This document shows positions 19,322 through 31,986 of a DNA stretch of 64,000 nt, piece after piece (the first letter of the stretch is position 1; every line of letters begins with the position of its first letter). Position numbers and translations under genes: made by a program. Origin of the DNA: Rebecca billardiae RCC1528 (taxonomy: Eukaryota; Haptophyta); the NCBI GenBank assembly GCA_965240325.2, contig OZ251223.1, positions 62,001 to 126,000 on the forward strand, read 5' to 3'. The notes beneath the pieces are model-generated. The model was not told the DNA's origin. It did no database searches and saw only the letters and a program-made list of their open reading frames with translations.

Positions 19322-20994
19322 AAACATTCCGCCATGGCTCACACTCGATGATCTCGAATTGCAAGGCAGTGCACTGCCACTGGTACCTGGGACCACCCTG
19401 GCACAGTGTTGGGCTTGTATGCTGTTGGCAATGGCATACCCCCGCCCCCTCTGGAGGCGGGCTGTCCACAGTGGAGTGGTGTCAAGGCACTTGGTGTCTC
19501 GGTCAGTGGTTTGAGGTTGGGTGAGGGTGGTGCTGGTTGGTTGGGGGCTGGCCAGGGTAGGGCTGGAGGCTTCGGCCGCCAGTCCAGTGATGACTGATCT
19601 GTGATCACCCGTCGGAGCCCGTTATAAAGCAGTCAGTAGGGGAATTTTGGAATGATGTTTTGAGCTCAGTGATTACGCAATGGGCTGGTAACGAATAGCT
19701 GCGCGGGTATTTTCAAATACCAGGGAGCCTTGACGGGTAGGGGGCTGTGTGCGAAGCAAGCCTCGACGGGCGTCGGCCAACCCGTCGGCCACAGGATGCC
19801 CACTTTTGCCCGTTCATCGGCCAGTGGCCGACTACGACGAATAAATGCATAAATGAATATATATATATATATATATTCATTCATCCCTTTTTCTTTTTCG
19901 GCAAAAGATTATTCACCACTCGGGCAGAACGTGTGGTACCCCAACGAGGTCGGCTTGACTCTGTCTGGGCATGATCTCGTCGCAGAAGCTGCTTGCAGCC
20001 GACTACTGTGCTGCGGCAGCCACCGCTCGTCCGCTCGCCGCGAGGCTGCCGCAGTCGCCGCGTCGGCAGACGTGGTCTGCGTGAGACGATGCCGCAGCGC
20101 TGCTGGCAGTGCAAGCGCGAGCCGTGGCAGAAGTAGGGGTCGTGGGCGCGGGCGTGGGCGCGGTCGCGGGCGCGGGTGCGGCCGCTGACTCGCCCTCGGA
20201 GTCTCGCCGGGCTCGCCGCCTGCTGCACCTCGCGTCCTTCACTCGCCGGGCCGGCGCGCAGAATCGGCAAATACATCGCAATAGACATAGTGGCCTGTAA
20301 CTGATATAGTATATCAGATTAACACACACAGGCACACACACACACCTGCCAAGCTCGGTCGAGACCGCCACTGGGGCTCAACAAGTCCACCAGTTGGGTC
20401 GGCCGAGCCCCGGGGCCGCCCTCTCGAACTACGACCGTGCAGAGTCGGACAGTGCTGCAGCCCGCGCGGCGTGCTCACGCGGCCATCACGCGCCAGCGCC
20501 GTGGCCGTGCCGTCCGGCGCGGCCTACGAGTACGGCGGTCCGGCCGCCGGACGGCCATCGGCCAATACCCATCGGCCAGAGATGGATGGTCGACCGCTAA
20601 CCATCGGCCATGGCCGCCTAGCGGCCAATATCATCGGTCATGGCCGGCCATATAGGCCTTGATTCGCACATAGGTAGGGGGCCGCCAGACGGGTGGATGG
20701 TAGCAGCCGCGGGCGGGACTGCCGCGATTCAAAGCCATCGATCAGTCAAACGGTCGTCCGGTCAGGCGGTCAAGCCTCAAGGGAGTCAGTCCGGACTCCG
20801 GTCATAACGGGCCCGCGCCTGATAATATATGATTTGGGCATGTGGAGCCTAGTATATTAGTCACCTGACTGATCACGCCCAGGCGAGCCAGCCAGCCAGG
20901 GCACAACTTCTAGAGCGGCTCAGGGGGCGGCGGAGTGGCAGCGCGCGCCGCTCCACCGACTACTTCCAGCCGCCAGCGCGCATGAGCCCGGCCC
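19322..20994. other. Intergenic, no gene seen
   Basis: Bases 19322-19640 are AT- and GT-richer than the neighbours and are probably the host sequence at the element's 5' flank. Also present are an AT microsatellite (19857-19878), a CA tract (about 20324-20346) and a cluster of GGCCATCGGCCA-like palindromic words at 20540-20660. No coding region can be supported. Confidence 0.55.
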
Positions 20995-22942
20995 TCAGAA
21001 GCGCCAGCCCGCGCTCGCAGCGAGCCGGCGCACGGCCGACTCGACGCTGTAGACGCTGTGCGCCGCGGAGGAGGCGGTGGAGCGCGCAGACGCTGAGGGC
21101 GCGTCCGACGCGCCGCCGTCCGAGCCCGCCTCGGAGCCCGCGGCCGAGTGCTCGCCCTCGGCACCGCCCACGGCGTCAGGCCAGGGCACCCGCCCCCAGG
21201 CGCCTTCACGCGACGCCTGGTCCGACGCGGCGGCGCCCGAGGCGGCGGCGGAGGCGCCCAATGACAAGGGCGCAGCCGTCCCCCTCTCCCTCTGAGCCTG
21301 AGCTGCACGGCCGTGCCCACCGCCGCCGCCCCGGCCGTGCCTGCCGGCCCGTGCAGACGACCCGTCGCCCACCGAGCCGTCGGGTTTACCCACCTCCGCC
21401 TCCGCCTCCCCCGCGCCGTCGTGCGCGCGCTCGCCGAAGCCGAACGCCTCGTCGTGCCGCCGTTGCCGCGCCGCGTCCGCCCCCGGCTCTGCGGCCAGGC
21501 GCGCGTCGCGGCCGCGGCCGCGCTCGGCGCGCAGGCCGCGCGGCGCGCCCGCTCCGGCGCCGGGCGAGGCTTCAATGCGCTGCAGCAGCTGCTCGACCGC
21601 GCCGTTGTACACGCGCCGCTCGGCCGCGCGCGCCGACGCCTCCTCCGCCGCCGCGGCGCGTGCCACGCGCAGCTGCGACACCAGCTCCGCCACCACCGCC
21701 TCTGTGGGCGCGGCGCGCAGCGTGGCGCCGCCGCCCGCGGAAGCCACCAGGGCGGCGATGGTTGGGGGCTGTGCGCGCGCGCCCGCGTGCGCGCCGGGTG
21801 CGCGCGACGCGGCGGCGCGCGGCGCGCCGGCCCGAGCGGGGGCGGCTGCGCGCGCGCGCGAGCTGCCGCCGCTCGACGCGCTGCCCGCGCTCCCCTCGCT
21901 CGGTGGCTCATGGCTGCCCCGCGCCCGTGGCAGCTGACCAGCCTGACCACTGCCGCCGCCGCCGCCGCCGCCAGGGCCGGGCGCGCGGCGGCCTGCGCCG
22001 GCGCGCGCGCTGCCGTCTGGCTCGGGCTGCGGCGCGGCTTCTCGCAGCTGCGAGCGCAGCGCCGCGGCCTCGGCCTCGGCGGCGCCACACCTGGCCCGAG
22101 GGGCAGGGACGGGGCGAGGGCACACACACGCGCCTCAGCACGCGCCCGCACGGCGCACAGTCGAAGCACACGGGCGCGCGGCGCGCGCGCGCACACCGCT
22201 CGCGCCACTTGCGCACGCCGGCTCGCGCGTCGGAGAGCGCCTGGTGCTGCGCCGCGAGCTGCGCGCGCGCGTGCACGCGCTCGTCCGCAGCCACCGCCTC
22301 GAGCGTGCGCACGGCGCGCACGAGCGCCGCGCAGCACCCGACCAGTCGTCCCGCCTCGCGCGCGCACGCCGCGCCGTCTCGGCGCGCGTGCTCGGCCGCG
22401 GCCGCCTCGGCGTCGAGGGCGGCTGCGAGGTGCTCGCGCGCGTCGGCGGCGCGGGCGACGAGCGTCGGCGCGCGCATCAGCTGCGCGCGCGCCGCCTCGA
22501 GCTCGGCGCCGAGCGCCGCCGCCTCGTGCCGCGCCTCGTCTCGGCTGAGCTCGGCCGCGGCCGCGTGCTCGCGCCAACGATCCGCCTCGGCGCGCGCGCT
22601 CGCGATGGAGGCGCGCGCGCGCTCGACGGCCTGCTGCGCGAAGGCGCGGCACACGCCCCACATGTCGTTCATGTCCTCCGCGAGCTCGCGCCGCGCGGTG
22701 ATGTGCGCGTCGCGCAGCCGGCGCGCGCCGGCTGCGCGCTCGGCGGCCGCATCGGTCACGGCCACGTCTGCGAGCGCGCGGCACGCGTCCCACAGCGCGT
22801 CGGCGTCCGCGGCGAGCTCGGCGCGCGAGAGCGCGCCCTCATCGGCGCCGAGCCGCGCCAGCAGCGTCGCGTGCCGCGCGTGCGCATGCGCGAGCTGCGC
22901 GTGCACGAGCTCGTCTGTGGGCGCGCGCTCCGCCGCCGCCAT
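20995..22942 (-). CDS. Coiled-coil protein of unknown function
   Basis: Exons 22942-22197 and 22090-20995, joined by a 106-nt GT-AG intron (donor GTGTGCGCGC, acceptor GGGCCAG). It splits codon CG|G and gives RKWRERCGAAEAEAAALR; 613 residues. The first ~300 residues are Ala/Glu/Arg-rich heptad-like helix (for example ARAEADRWREHAAAAELSRD), interrupted by AEDMNDMWGVCRAFAQQAVE. Heptads resume after the splice, and the rest is Gly/Ser/Ala-rich low complexity with a shorter coiled coil near residue 430 (TEAVVAELVSQLRVARAAAA). It ends in a Ser-rich tail, SSAAHSVYSVESAVRRLA. The ATG at 22942 is the first in frame. A structural or scaffold role is only a guess. Confidence 0.65.
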
Positions 22943-24012
22943 CGTCGCGGCCAACCGCCGTCAAATCGCCAATTGTTTTTCCTACCACGGTGCTGAGTCG
23001 CTAATACTCGCGCACACAGTAGTGTACATACAGTCCTCTAGCTCATTGCCACAATGAATGCCCTTTGCTGCTGCGGCGCTGCGTGCCGCCATCTGCGGCA
23101 ACCTCGTGCCTGCTGCTTGGGGCGATATTCGCTGAGCTCTGGGCTCGGAGTCCTGCTGCTCCGGATTCTGCGGCTGGATTTGCACAGCGCTTGCGTCTCC
23201 AGTACATTGCGGACCCCTTGTGAGCTTCGCGCCAGACCCACCAAAACCAACTGCACAACAGGATTACCCTATGGAGAGCACACCTGCACATCACACCTTC
23301 TCCTGGCCGCCTAGGCTTGCATGACGGGCACCTGCGGCCCCAGCACTCTCCATTCGGTCGAGCTGCACTCATACATCATGACTTCAGCCGGGTGGGTGAC
23401 AATTGGAGGACTCCTCTGGGCAGCACGTGCAGCCGGCCAGCTCCGCCGTCTGAACGCGCAGACGCGCGCGTGGGCGCTCGAGCCTCGAGGGGTGCTCGTT
23501 CGGAGGCCCGTGTAACGCGATCACGCGCTATCCGCCGGCTCGTGCTGACGTGCAGTACCGACGCCTGCCCAAACAGGCACGCACGGACGTCTGCGGTGGC
23601 TACCGAGTAGTAGATGATGTCACCTGTGAGGAGCCTATATGACTCCTGGTGCCTGGTGGTCGAGAGTGTCGTCGTAAGCTGGCGCCTCACTCGCGTCGAC
23701 TCGTCGCGCCCGGCTATCTCTGCTCGCAATATATCGTCGCATCATCGTCCCTCGCTCGTCTGTCGAGTAGCTATAGTGTCGCCAGTCGTCGCGCCGCGAA
23801 CTACCGCCACCACGCCCCACCGCCTCACCGATCAGCCCGTGCCCGCCGGCGTGCGCGCGTGCCGCATGACGCGCGGTAGTCGGTCGACGCCGCCGCGTGC
23901 ATCGGCATCGCAGAAATGATCGCGCGCGTATCGTCAGCAGATCGATCTGGCAGAATAAATCTGATGACGAGCGTATAGTAGTCGCGAAGTATAGCAGTAG
24001 TATCTGCTACTA

Positions 24013-24054
<42 letters not shown>

Positions 24055-24629
24055 ATCGTTAGCAGTCGTCGTTCAGCCACTACTTGAGACTGATGATGAC
24101 TGTATGGATATCATCACGTAACACGCCGAGGCGGCACGCACGGCCGCGCCGAGGCAGGCTGGCCGATGAGAGGCGGCCGAGGCGCAGCACGGCGCAGCGG
24201 CAGCGCCGCCTCCAGCCGATGCATGCGCGGCGTCGCCGCATGCGCGGGGCAGCTTCGACCGGGCCGTTGGCGCCGCGATCGACGACCCCACAGGTGGCCG
24301 GGGTGTTTTGGGTGCTCGATGGGATGCAGGGCCGCTGGAACTCGGGACGTCCGCACCGCCGACCAAGTCGCCACGGGTGGATTGGGTGAGCTTGGCCTGT
24401 GTGTGCGTCGGTTGAGGATGCCGCAGAGAGCGTGTGCACCACAGCCTGGTGGCTGCGATGCCGAGCTGGGTGCGTATGATGGAAAGACAGACGATGAGTG
24501 TCGTGTGCAGTTGGTGAGCGGCGCGCGGTGCGCGCTGCTTGATGGATGATGCCCTTGGAACGCCGCCACGGGAGGCCGTGGCAGTCAAGCGGTGGCAGAG
24601 AGCAGCGGCGAGAGATCGTCGCCTCGCGC
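22943..24629. other. Intergenic, no gene seen
   Basis: The stretch lies between the 3' end of the RTX-like gene and the start of the coiled-coil gene, both on the minus strand. It includes a TA microsatellite (24018-24049). Open frames are short and not conserved-looking. Confidence 0.55.
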
Positions 24630-27600
24630 CTACACGGCCAGCGTGGGCGCCTCGTGTGCGGCGGCACGCGCCGACGCCAGGCGGCGGCGGGCGGCTGTGA
24701 GCATGGCGGCCGCCACCACAAGCATACCCACGCCCAGGAGCGCAGCGGCGGCGAGCTGCGAGTGCACGCCGCCGACGGCGCGCAGGGCACGCCGGGCGCC
24801 GTGGATGACGCCAAAGCCTTCGTCGCTGGTGAGGCACTCGCCGCCCGTGAGGCAGGGCGCGAGGAAGGTGTAGGCCTGGCGCACGCTGCTGATGCGGCGG
24901 TTGATCTTGTCGGCGACGTCGGTGGCGACGGCGCGGAAGGCGACGCCCTGCGGCGACGTCTGCGCGGCACGCCACCCGGTGGTGAGGGCACGCGGGCGGA
25001 GGGTGGGTGAGCGATCGCCGAGCGCACGGGCTGCTCGTGCGCTGCGCGCGGCGCCCCACGCGCTCGCGCGCCGCGTGCGCTGCGCGCACCGGGAAGAGCG
25101 CCGCGACCTTGGCCACCTGGCAGCGGTAGTTGCAGAAGACGTAGTCGATGCCCTCGTCGTACACTAGCGTGTCCTTGCCGTCGTGCCAGATGATGTCGTA
25201 GTTGCCGTCCTGCGTGTTGACGTAGTCGGCGCCGAGGCCGCCCGAGACGAAGTCGAAGCCCGAGCCGCCGTAGATCTTGTCGTCGCCCAGGCCGCCTGCG
25301 TGGCGCGCAGGCGCCGTCGTGCGCAGCGCGCGCGCGCGCGTGAGCGCGCGCGTGCGGTGCGGCGGCGCGCCAGCCGCGCGCGCTGCGGCGCGACCTGTGG
25401 CGAGGCGAGGCGCGGCGCGAGGTGCGGCGCGCATCGCGCCCCGCCGCGCGCACCAAAGAGGCGGCTGATGGCGCCACCGTCGTTGTCGTCGCCGCCGTAG
25501 AGCTTGTCAGCGCCAAGACCGCCGAAGAGCCAGTTGCGCGCCGCGCCGGCCGTGCCGCCCGCGTCGTTCCCGCCGTGGCCGCCGTGCAGCGTGTCGTCGC
25601 CGGCGCCGCCGAGGTGGACGTTGAGCGTGTTGCCGCCATAGCCGCCTCCTGCGCCCCGCGTGTAGCCCGCGCCAGCAGAGCCGCCACCGCCCGCGGCGAC
25701 TTCGTCGTCGCCGCGGCCGCCGACGACAATGTTCACGGCGTCGCCGCCGGTGGCACCACGCGCCGCGTCGCCACCCTTGCCGCCGCCGTAGAGGATGATG
25801 TCCTCCCCCGAGCCGCCGAAGAGGAAGTTGATGGCGTCGCCGCCAGTCGTGGCCCGCGTGCCGATGCCCCCGCTGGCATCTCCGCCGTTGCCGCCGTACT
25901 CGAAGATCGAGTCGTCGCCGGCGCCTCCGGTCACCAGGCTGATCGCCTTGCCGCCGTCGCCACCGTTGGAGCCGAGTCCGGCGATGCCGCCCGCGTAGCC
26001 AATGTCGTCGGCGCCGACGCCGCCGCTGATCAGGTTGATCGCCGTCCCGCCGACGCCGCCGGCGTAGCCGTTGCCAGCCCTGCCACCTTCGTAGATGAGC
26101 TTGTCGTCGCCGGTGTAGCCGCTGACCAGGTTGATCACCGTGCCACCGTTACCGCCTTCGTACCCGTAGCCGGCGATGCCGCCCGCGTACAGGACCTTGT
26201 CGTTGCCCCGGCCGCCCTGCACGACGTTGAGCACCGAGCCGCCGATGCCGCGGTTCTGGCCCCAGCCGCCGCTCCCGCCTTGGTAGAGGATGTTGTCGAT
26301 CTCGCTGCCGCCGTGGACGATGTTGATAACGTGGCCGCCGAAGGAGCGCGCATCATCGCCGTAGCCGCCGTAGCCGGCGGAGTCCAGGATCTCGTCCGCG
26401 CCGCTGCCGCCGTTGACCACGTTGAGGACGGAGCCGCCGATGCCCGTGTCCCAGCCACTGCCTGCTACACCGCCGCCGCCAGTGAGCACCTTGTCGTCGC
26501 CGTCGCCGCCGTTGACTACGTTGACGACGCTGCCGCCGACGCCAGTGGCCCAGCCGTCAACTCCACCGCCGCCGCCAGCGAACACGTCGTCGTCGCCGCC
26601 GCCGCCGTTGACCACGCTCACGACGCTGCCGCCGACGCCAGTGCCGTAGCCGTCGCCTCCCTTGCCGGCTGAATAGTGCCCCAGCACCTGGTCGTCGCCG
26701 GCGCCGGCATTGACCACGTTGGTGACGGAGCCGCCGATGCCAGTCTCCCAGCCGGCGCCCGCTCGGCCGCCTTTGTACAGCACCTCGTCGTCGCCGTCGC
26801 CGCCGTTGGCCACGTTGGTAGCGTCGCCGCCGATGCCGGTGTCGTAGCCATCGCCACCGGTGCCGCCCTTGTTGAGGATAACGTCGTCGCCGTCGCCGCC
26901 GTTGGCCACGTTGGTAGCGTCGCCGCCCCTACCGCGAGCCCAGCCAAGGCCCGCTAGCCCGCCTCGGCCGAGGAGTGCATCGTCGCCGTCGCCGCCATCG
27001 ATGACGTTGAGGACTGTGCCGCCGATGCCAGCCATGTACCCATCGCCAGCTCTGCCAGCTCGACTGGAGGAGGAGAGGAGCTGGTCGTCGCCGGCGCCGC
27101 CGCTGACCAGGTTGGTGGCGCTGCCGCCGACGCCGCGGTCCCAGCCGTCCCCGGCACGCAACCCGACATTCCCGCCGACGTCATCGTCACCGTCGCCTGC
27201 GCTGATCAGGTTGACTGCGCTGCCGCCCCGACCGAGAGTGAAGCCATCGCCAGCTCGAGCGCTGTTGCTTCCGAGTAAGATCGAATCATCGCCGTCGCCT
27301 CCGCTGATCAAATTGAGTGCGTCGCCCCCGGCACCGGTCGCCCAGCCGTCGCCCGCGCGACCACCGTTGCTGCGGCCGATGTCGTCTGCGCCAGAGCCGC
27401 CGGAGATGACGTTGATGACGCTGCCGCCCTTACCGACCGCATAGCCAGCGCCCGCCATGCCGCCTCTGTCGAGGAGTGTGTCGTCGCCGTCGCCTCCGCT
27501 GAGCACGTTGAGTGCGTCACCGCCGGCACCGGTCTCAAAGCCGTCGCCGGCAATACCGCCCTTGTAGCCGATGGCGTCGTCGCCGGGCCCGGCGTTGATC

Positions 27601-29850
27601 ACGTTGGTCACGCTGCCGCCCTTGCCGATCTGCTTGCCGGGTCCCGCCAGGCCGCCCTCCCTGAAGATTTCGTCGTCGCCAGCGCCGCCGTTGATAACGT
27701 TGACAACGTCGCCACCGATCCCACCGGCATAGGCGTCGCCCGCGCTGCCGCCGTCATACATGATAGTGTCGTCGTCGGGCCCGGCGTTGACCACGTTGGT
27801 CACGCTGCCGCCACGGCCGAGGTTTTGACCGCGGCCTCCATTGCCACCATAATTGAGGATTGTGTCCTCGCCGCTGCCGCCGTTGATCACGTTGAGCGCG
27901 TTGCCGCCGACACCGCCGTATTCGGCGTCGCCAGCCTCGCCGCCGTCGCTGCCGATTGTATCATCGCCGGCGCCGCCGTTGACCACAAGGACCAAGTCGC
28001 CGCCCCGGCCAATGTTCGAGCCGTCGCCGGCGTCGCCGCCCGCGTCTACGAGCCTGTCGTTGCCGGCGCCACCGTTGACCACGTTGATGGCGTCGCCGCC
28101 CCGGCCAATGAAGGAGCCTTTGCCGGCGCGAAAGCCGCGGACGCCGATTTCGTCGTCGCCCGTGAGCCCGTTGACGAGATTGATGGCGTTGCCGCCGACG
28201 CCAACATTGGAGCCGTCGCCGGCATCGCCTCCATCATACAAGACAGTGTCGCCGCCGGTGCCGCTGTCGATCACGTTGAGCACGTTGCCGCCGACTCCGA
28301 CGTTCGCGCCGTCGCCCGCGTGGCCGCTCTCCTTGTTGATCTGGTCGTAGCCATCGCCGCCGAGCACAACGTTGCGCACGTGGCCACCGCGCCCAAAGTT
28401 CGCGCGCTGCCGGCGTTTCCACCGTCCTCGTTGATGTTGTCGTCCCCGAGGCCTCCGATCACAACGTTGGTCGCGTCGCCGCCGACCCCGAGCGCCTTGC
28501 CGGCGCCGGCGTCGCCTCCTTTGTAGTTGATGCTGTCGTCACCCGCGCCGCCGAGCACGACGTTCAGCACGCTGCCGCCCGCGTTGCCAACATTCTCGCC
28601 ATCGCCGGCGCCGGCGCCGTCGTAGTTGATCCGGTCATTGCCGTCGCCGCCGGAGATGATGTTGAGCGCGTTGCCGCCGGTGCCGAGGGAGGACGCGTCG
28701 CCCCCGTCGCCACCGAAGGTGTTGATGTCGTCGTCACCCTGGCCGCCGGAGAGGATGTTGAGCACGCTGCCGCCCGTGCCGCCCTGCACACCGTCGCCCG
28801 CCTCCCCGCCACCGTAGCTGAGGTAGTCGGATCCGGCGCCGCCGGCCACGATGTTCACGGCGCTGCCGCCGACAGAGTTCCACGTGGCGTCGCCTGCATC
28901 GCCACCGTCGTCGTTGAGGTCGTCGTCGCCCTGCCGGCCGAGAAGCACGTTGAGCACGTCGCCACCGCGGCCGTGGAGCTGCGCGTCGCCGGCGTCGCCA
29001 CCATCATCGTAGTTGACTTTGTCGTCGCCTCGCCCTCCGAAGAGGATGTTGACCGCGTCGCCGCCCGTGCCGCCGATGCCGACGCCAGCGGAGCCGCCAC
29101 CGTCGTAGTTGATTTTGTCGTCGCCAGACTGGCCGCGCGCGACGTTCAGCACGCTGCCGCCCGTGCCGAGCAAGAAGCCGGCGCCCGCCGACGAGGCGCC
29201 ATCGTCGTTGATCACGTCGTCGCCACCGCCGCCGTACACGGCGTTCACCACGTCCAGGCCGTCGCCGTAGAAGGCGGCAGTGCCGGCGCTGCCGCCGTCA
29301 AGCGTGTCGTCGCCCTTGTCGCCGCCAACGTAGTGGTAGCGGATGGCCTTGTACCCGTCGAGCGCGGTTGGCAGCAAGGCGGGCCTGGCGTCTGGCGCGG
29401 CCAGGTCATCCGCCCCCCCCTTGCCAATGTACGTCCCGAGCCGACGCTGGTTCCTGTCGGAGCGCGCGCGCGCGCGCCACGGCGGCGGGTCGAGGGGGCG
29501 GCTGTCAGTACCCTCGCCGCGGCGGGTCTCGCGAGAGCGTCGGCCCCCGCGCTCTGACCGCACGCGGCGCGCGCAGTGACGCATAGCCACGCCTCGTCAG
29601 CCATGGGCCTGGCCAGACATGCGCTCCTCATCAGCACGGCGATGGTGCCGCATCGACACGCCCCACTTGCCCCGGGCCGCGCGCACATGCGCGCCCATCC
29701 CGACGATGCGCGCGCGCACTTGGAAATTGGGATCTTGTCTGCGGCTGCTGGGCCACCGTGAGTGGCCGCTGGACCCGCCGCCTGGGCAGGCGCGAGTCCC
29801 GCCACAGCTGCGATGCACAGCCACGTCGCGGCCGCGCGCGCCGGGGGCAT
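24630..29850 (-). CDS. Membrane-anchored RTX-like surface protein with ~40 32-residue repeats
   Basis: Four exons on the minus strand: 29850-29720, 29453-25454, 25295-25090 and 24959-24630. Introns of 266, 158 and 130 nt have GTGCGCGCG-type donors and each junction keeps frame. Exon 1 encodes a signal peptide (MPPARAAATWLCIAAVAGL...). Exon 2 encodes roughly 40 units of 32 residues following GGxAGDGxxxGxGGxxxNVVNGGxGDDxIxxx, each with a GGxGxDx-type turn. Exon 3 has classical RTX nonapeptides (LFGGLGDDKIYGGSGFDFV, GGLGADYV) and a Cys-bearing segment. Exon 4 has a short helical domain, one transmembrane helix (LAAAALLGVGMLVVAAAML) and a basic tail, about 1,555 residues in all. Known for RTX repeats: they bind Ca2+ and fold as beta-rolls. 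This looks like a type I surface or adhesion protein; no toxin domain is present. One base is missing at 28400/28401 (see findings). Confidence 0.75.
25454..29453 (-). repeat. 96-bp coding repeat array of the RTX-like protein
   Basis: The large exon is a regular array with 96-bp (32-codon) periodicity. Units differ by many substitutions, unlike the near-identical blocks in the Gly-rich protein at 5511-10653, so the array is older. The conserved positions are the glycines, the Asp/Asn pairs and a hydrophobic N-[VIL]-[VI] strand. Confidence 0.85.
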
Positions 29851-31986
29851 GGCTGCACCTGCGGGCGCCGTCAAGGGAACCTCTCTGCGCCCCTCTCTGC
29901 GGGCGGACCTTGTGCTGCCGCTCATCAGGCGCACTCGGTTTTTGCTCGGGTAGTTCTTGAGCGCCAACCGGCGCAGCCGCGATGAATACTACAAGCAACA
30001 CCGGCGCGGCACCGCCAAGCAAGGGGAACCCCCTTGCGCCAAGGGCCGCACCGCGGTCAGACGGCAAGGGCCGTAGTCGTAGTACTAGTACGACGAACAA
30101 ACTACTTGATGATTGGGTAAAGTACTTTATGTGCCTCTTCGCGCCCAACCGCAAGTAGGCGGCGATCATAATATTCTGGTGAACACAGCTTTAAACAATT
30201 TTAATTCGTGAGAAAGCCCTGGGAGACCCAGCTCCGACCCCCTTTAATTGGTGTGACGTACTGCTGTCCCAAGTAATACCTGAGTAGGAATACGAAGAAT
30301 GCGGCCTCAAACGTTTTTTGATTAGGCACGCCTCGGGAATCGAGAACGCATGTCGTTACCTTTTTGAGCGCGCGCCATAGGGATGTCGTTGCGATTCCCA
30401 CCTATTTGTTGACGCTTTTCTACGACCATCCGCTCCCCAAGCATAAAGTCGAGGAACCGCGACGCACGAGTGCGTTCGCCGCCGCGCCGCGTGCGCTCGG
30501 CACACACGATTGAGTATGACGGACGAGCGCGCGCTGCTGCAGGAGGCGAACAAGGCCGCGCGCGACACGCAGATAGCGCTCAGCCGGCGTGGCTCGACGA
30601 CGCTGCCGGGCACTCGCGCTCGCACACATGCGCGCGACGAGGATCAGCTGTCCGCGGGCCTCCGCCGAACCCAGCGCCAGAATCCCAGATGCCATCGTCG
30701 GCGTCGCGAGGAACTGCGCCAATCTGGCGGAGATCCAGCGGCACGTGGCGGCGATCAAGCAGCCGCAACCGCATCAGATGACGTGCACGAACGGGCTCAT
30801 GGAGAAGCTCGTACCACAAGCCTACCATAAGCCACCCGCTCGCCGACTTGCCCGACTACTACAGGCAATCGCGGGCAATAAGAAGTCAGAGATCTCACGG
30901 CTAGCCTCGGTTTCTTAGCCGTTCGGTAGCCCGAGCGCCTACGGAGTCTCAGTTTCTTAGCTAGGTCCGCCCGCCGCGCAGGCGCGGGGGGCGCAGGGGG
31001 GCAGAGCCCCCCGCTGAGTCTTTAGGCCCGGCCGGCGAGGCCGACGAAAATTTTGGGCCTTTTTGGAGCAAATCTGGCATGATGTTGCATGGATGCTGCG
31101 GTGCACTGGCCAGGAGTCAGTCATCAGGAGAAGTCGGGACTTGGCCTGTACTCGTAGTCGGGCCGCGCGCCGCGTCCCCGACTGGCCGACTGCGCCTCGG
31201 CCTCGCCCCTCGGCGGACCACTCGTCAGCCGGGACGACGTAGTCCCTGTTTCTTAGTGTGACTATGCGTATAGCGAACCAGCCAATCGCTAGCCTCAGTT
31301 TCTAGGCCAGATCCGCAGATAGCAAGCCCCAGTTTCTTAACGTGACAGCTCCTTATTGCCCGCGATTGCCTGTACTCGCCCTGGCTCGTCCGTCACCCGC
31401 TCCGCCCGCGGCTCGCGGCGCCATCGCGGAGGTGCGTGCCCGCCGGCGCGAGCTGCACAACACAACATGCACACCGACGCGAGCCGTTGTACCACGTCGT
31501 GCCCGACGGGCCGTGCTCAGCGACGGCTGCAGGAGTCTACGCTGGCCGGAAGTCGGTTGTGCCCTGCGGCCTGCCGGCCTGCGCCGCTCGCCCCGCTCCT
31601 GCAGTCGCCCCGCGCCTGCAGACCGGTGGGCCATCCGCGGTGCGTGCCGTTGCCGTGCCGTCGTGCCCGAGCGGCCGTGCGCAGCGACGACTGCATCGAC
31701 GCGCGCCTCGCCGTGCGCCTCACTGTGGGCCTTGCAGAAGTGCACAGAAGTGCCGCGCTGCCGCGCCTGGCTTAATCGCACGCGCGACGGTGGCGCGCCA
31801 CCGGATGATACCGTTCTACAGCGCTGAACTACGGCCAACTCGTCCCATCGTCGTCGGGTCTGCCGGCCATGGGAAGCTTCTCCGTCGCGTCCTAGACGCG
31901 CTGTGTTCGACCAGCCCCACCGGGACAAGGCCGCCAGGCCCCCGCTGTTTTCAGTCTCGTCACGGATCACTCATCAGCGCCAGAAT
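29851..31986. other. Gene-poor region
   Basis: Upstream of the RTX-like gene. A short frame from an ATG at 30516 (MTDERALLQEANKAARD...) and one at about 30200-30400 on the minus strand have a coding-like look but no family match or clear ends. Bases 30170-30420 are less GC-rich than the surroundings. Bases 30904-31336 carry five copies of a CTCAGTTTCTTAG-like word. I cannot support a gene. Confidence 0.5.
30904..31336. repeat. Five scattered CTCAGTTTCTTAG-like words
   Basis: The word recurs at about 30907, 30948, 31243, 31292 and 31327 (variants CTCGGTTTCTTAG, CCTGTTTCTTAG, CTCAGTTTCTAGG, CCCAGTTTCTTAA). Spacing is irregular (41, 295, 49, 35 bp). This could be a decayed repeat or a set of binding sites; nothing decides between them. 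Confidence 0.4.

Noticed and set aside
24630-29850. Calling the RTX-like protein a haemolysin-type toxin
   Set aside because: Only the repeats resemble that class; there is no pore-forming or acylation region, and a transmembrane anchor and introns are present.
29597-30169. Minus-strand frame with a hydrophobic segment upstream of the RTX-like gene
   Set aside because: It overlaps the signal-peptide exon and first intron of that gene in another frame, and the rest is Arg/Gly-rich noise.
30201-30401. 66-residue frame with a natural-looking sequence in lower-GC DNA
   Set aside because: It has no ATG start and an immediate upstream stop, and no family is recognised.
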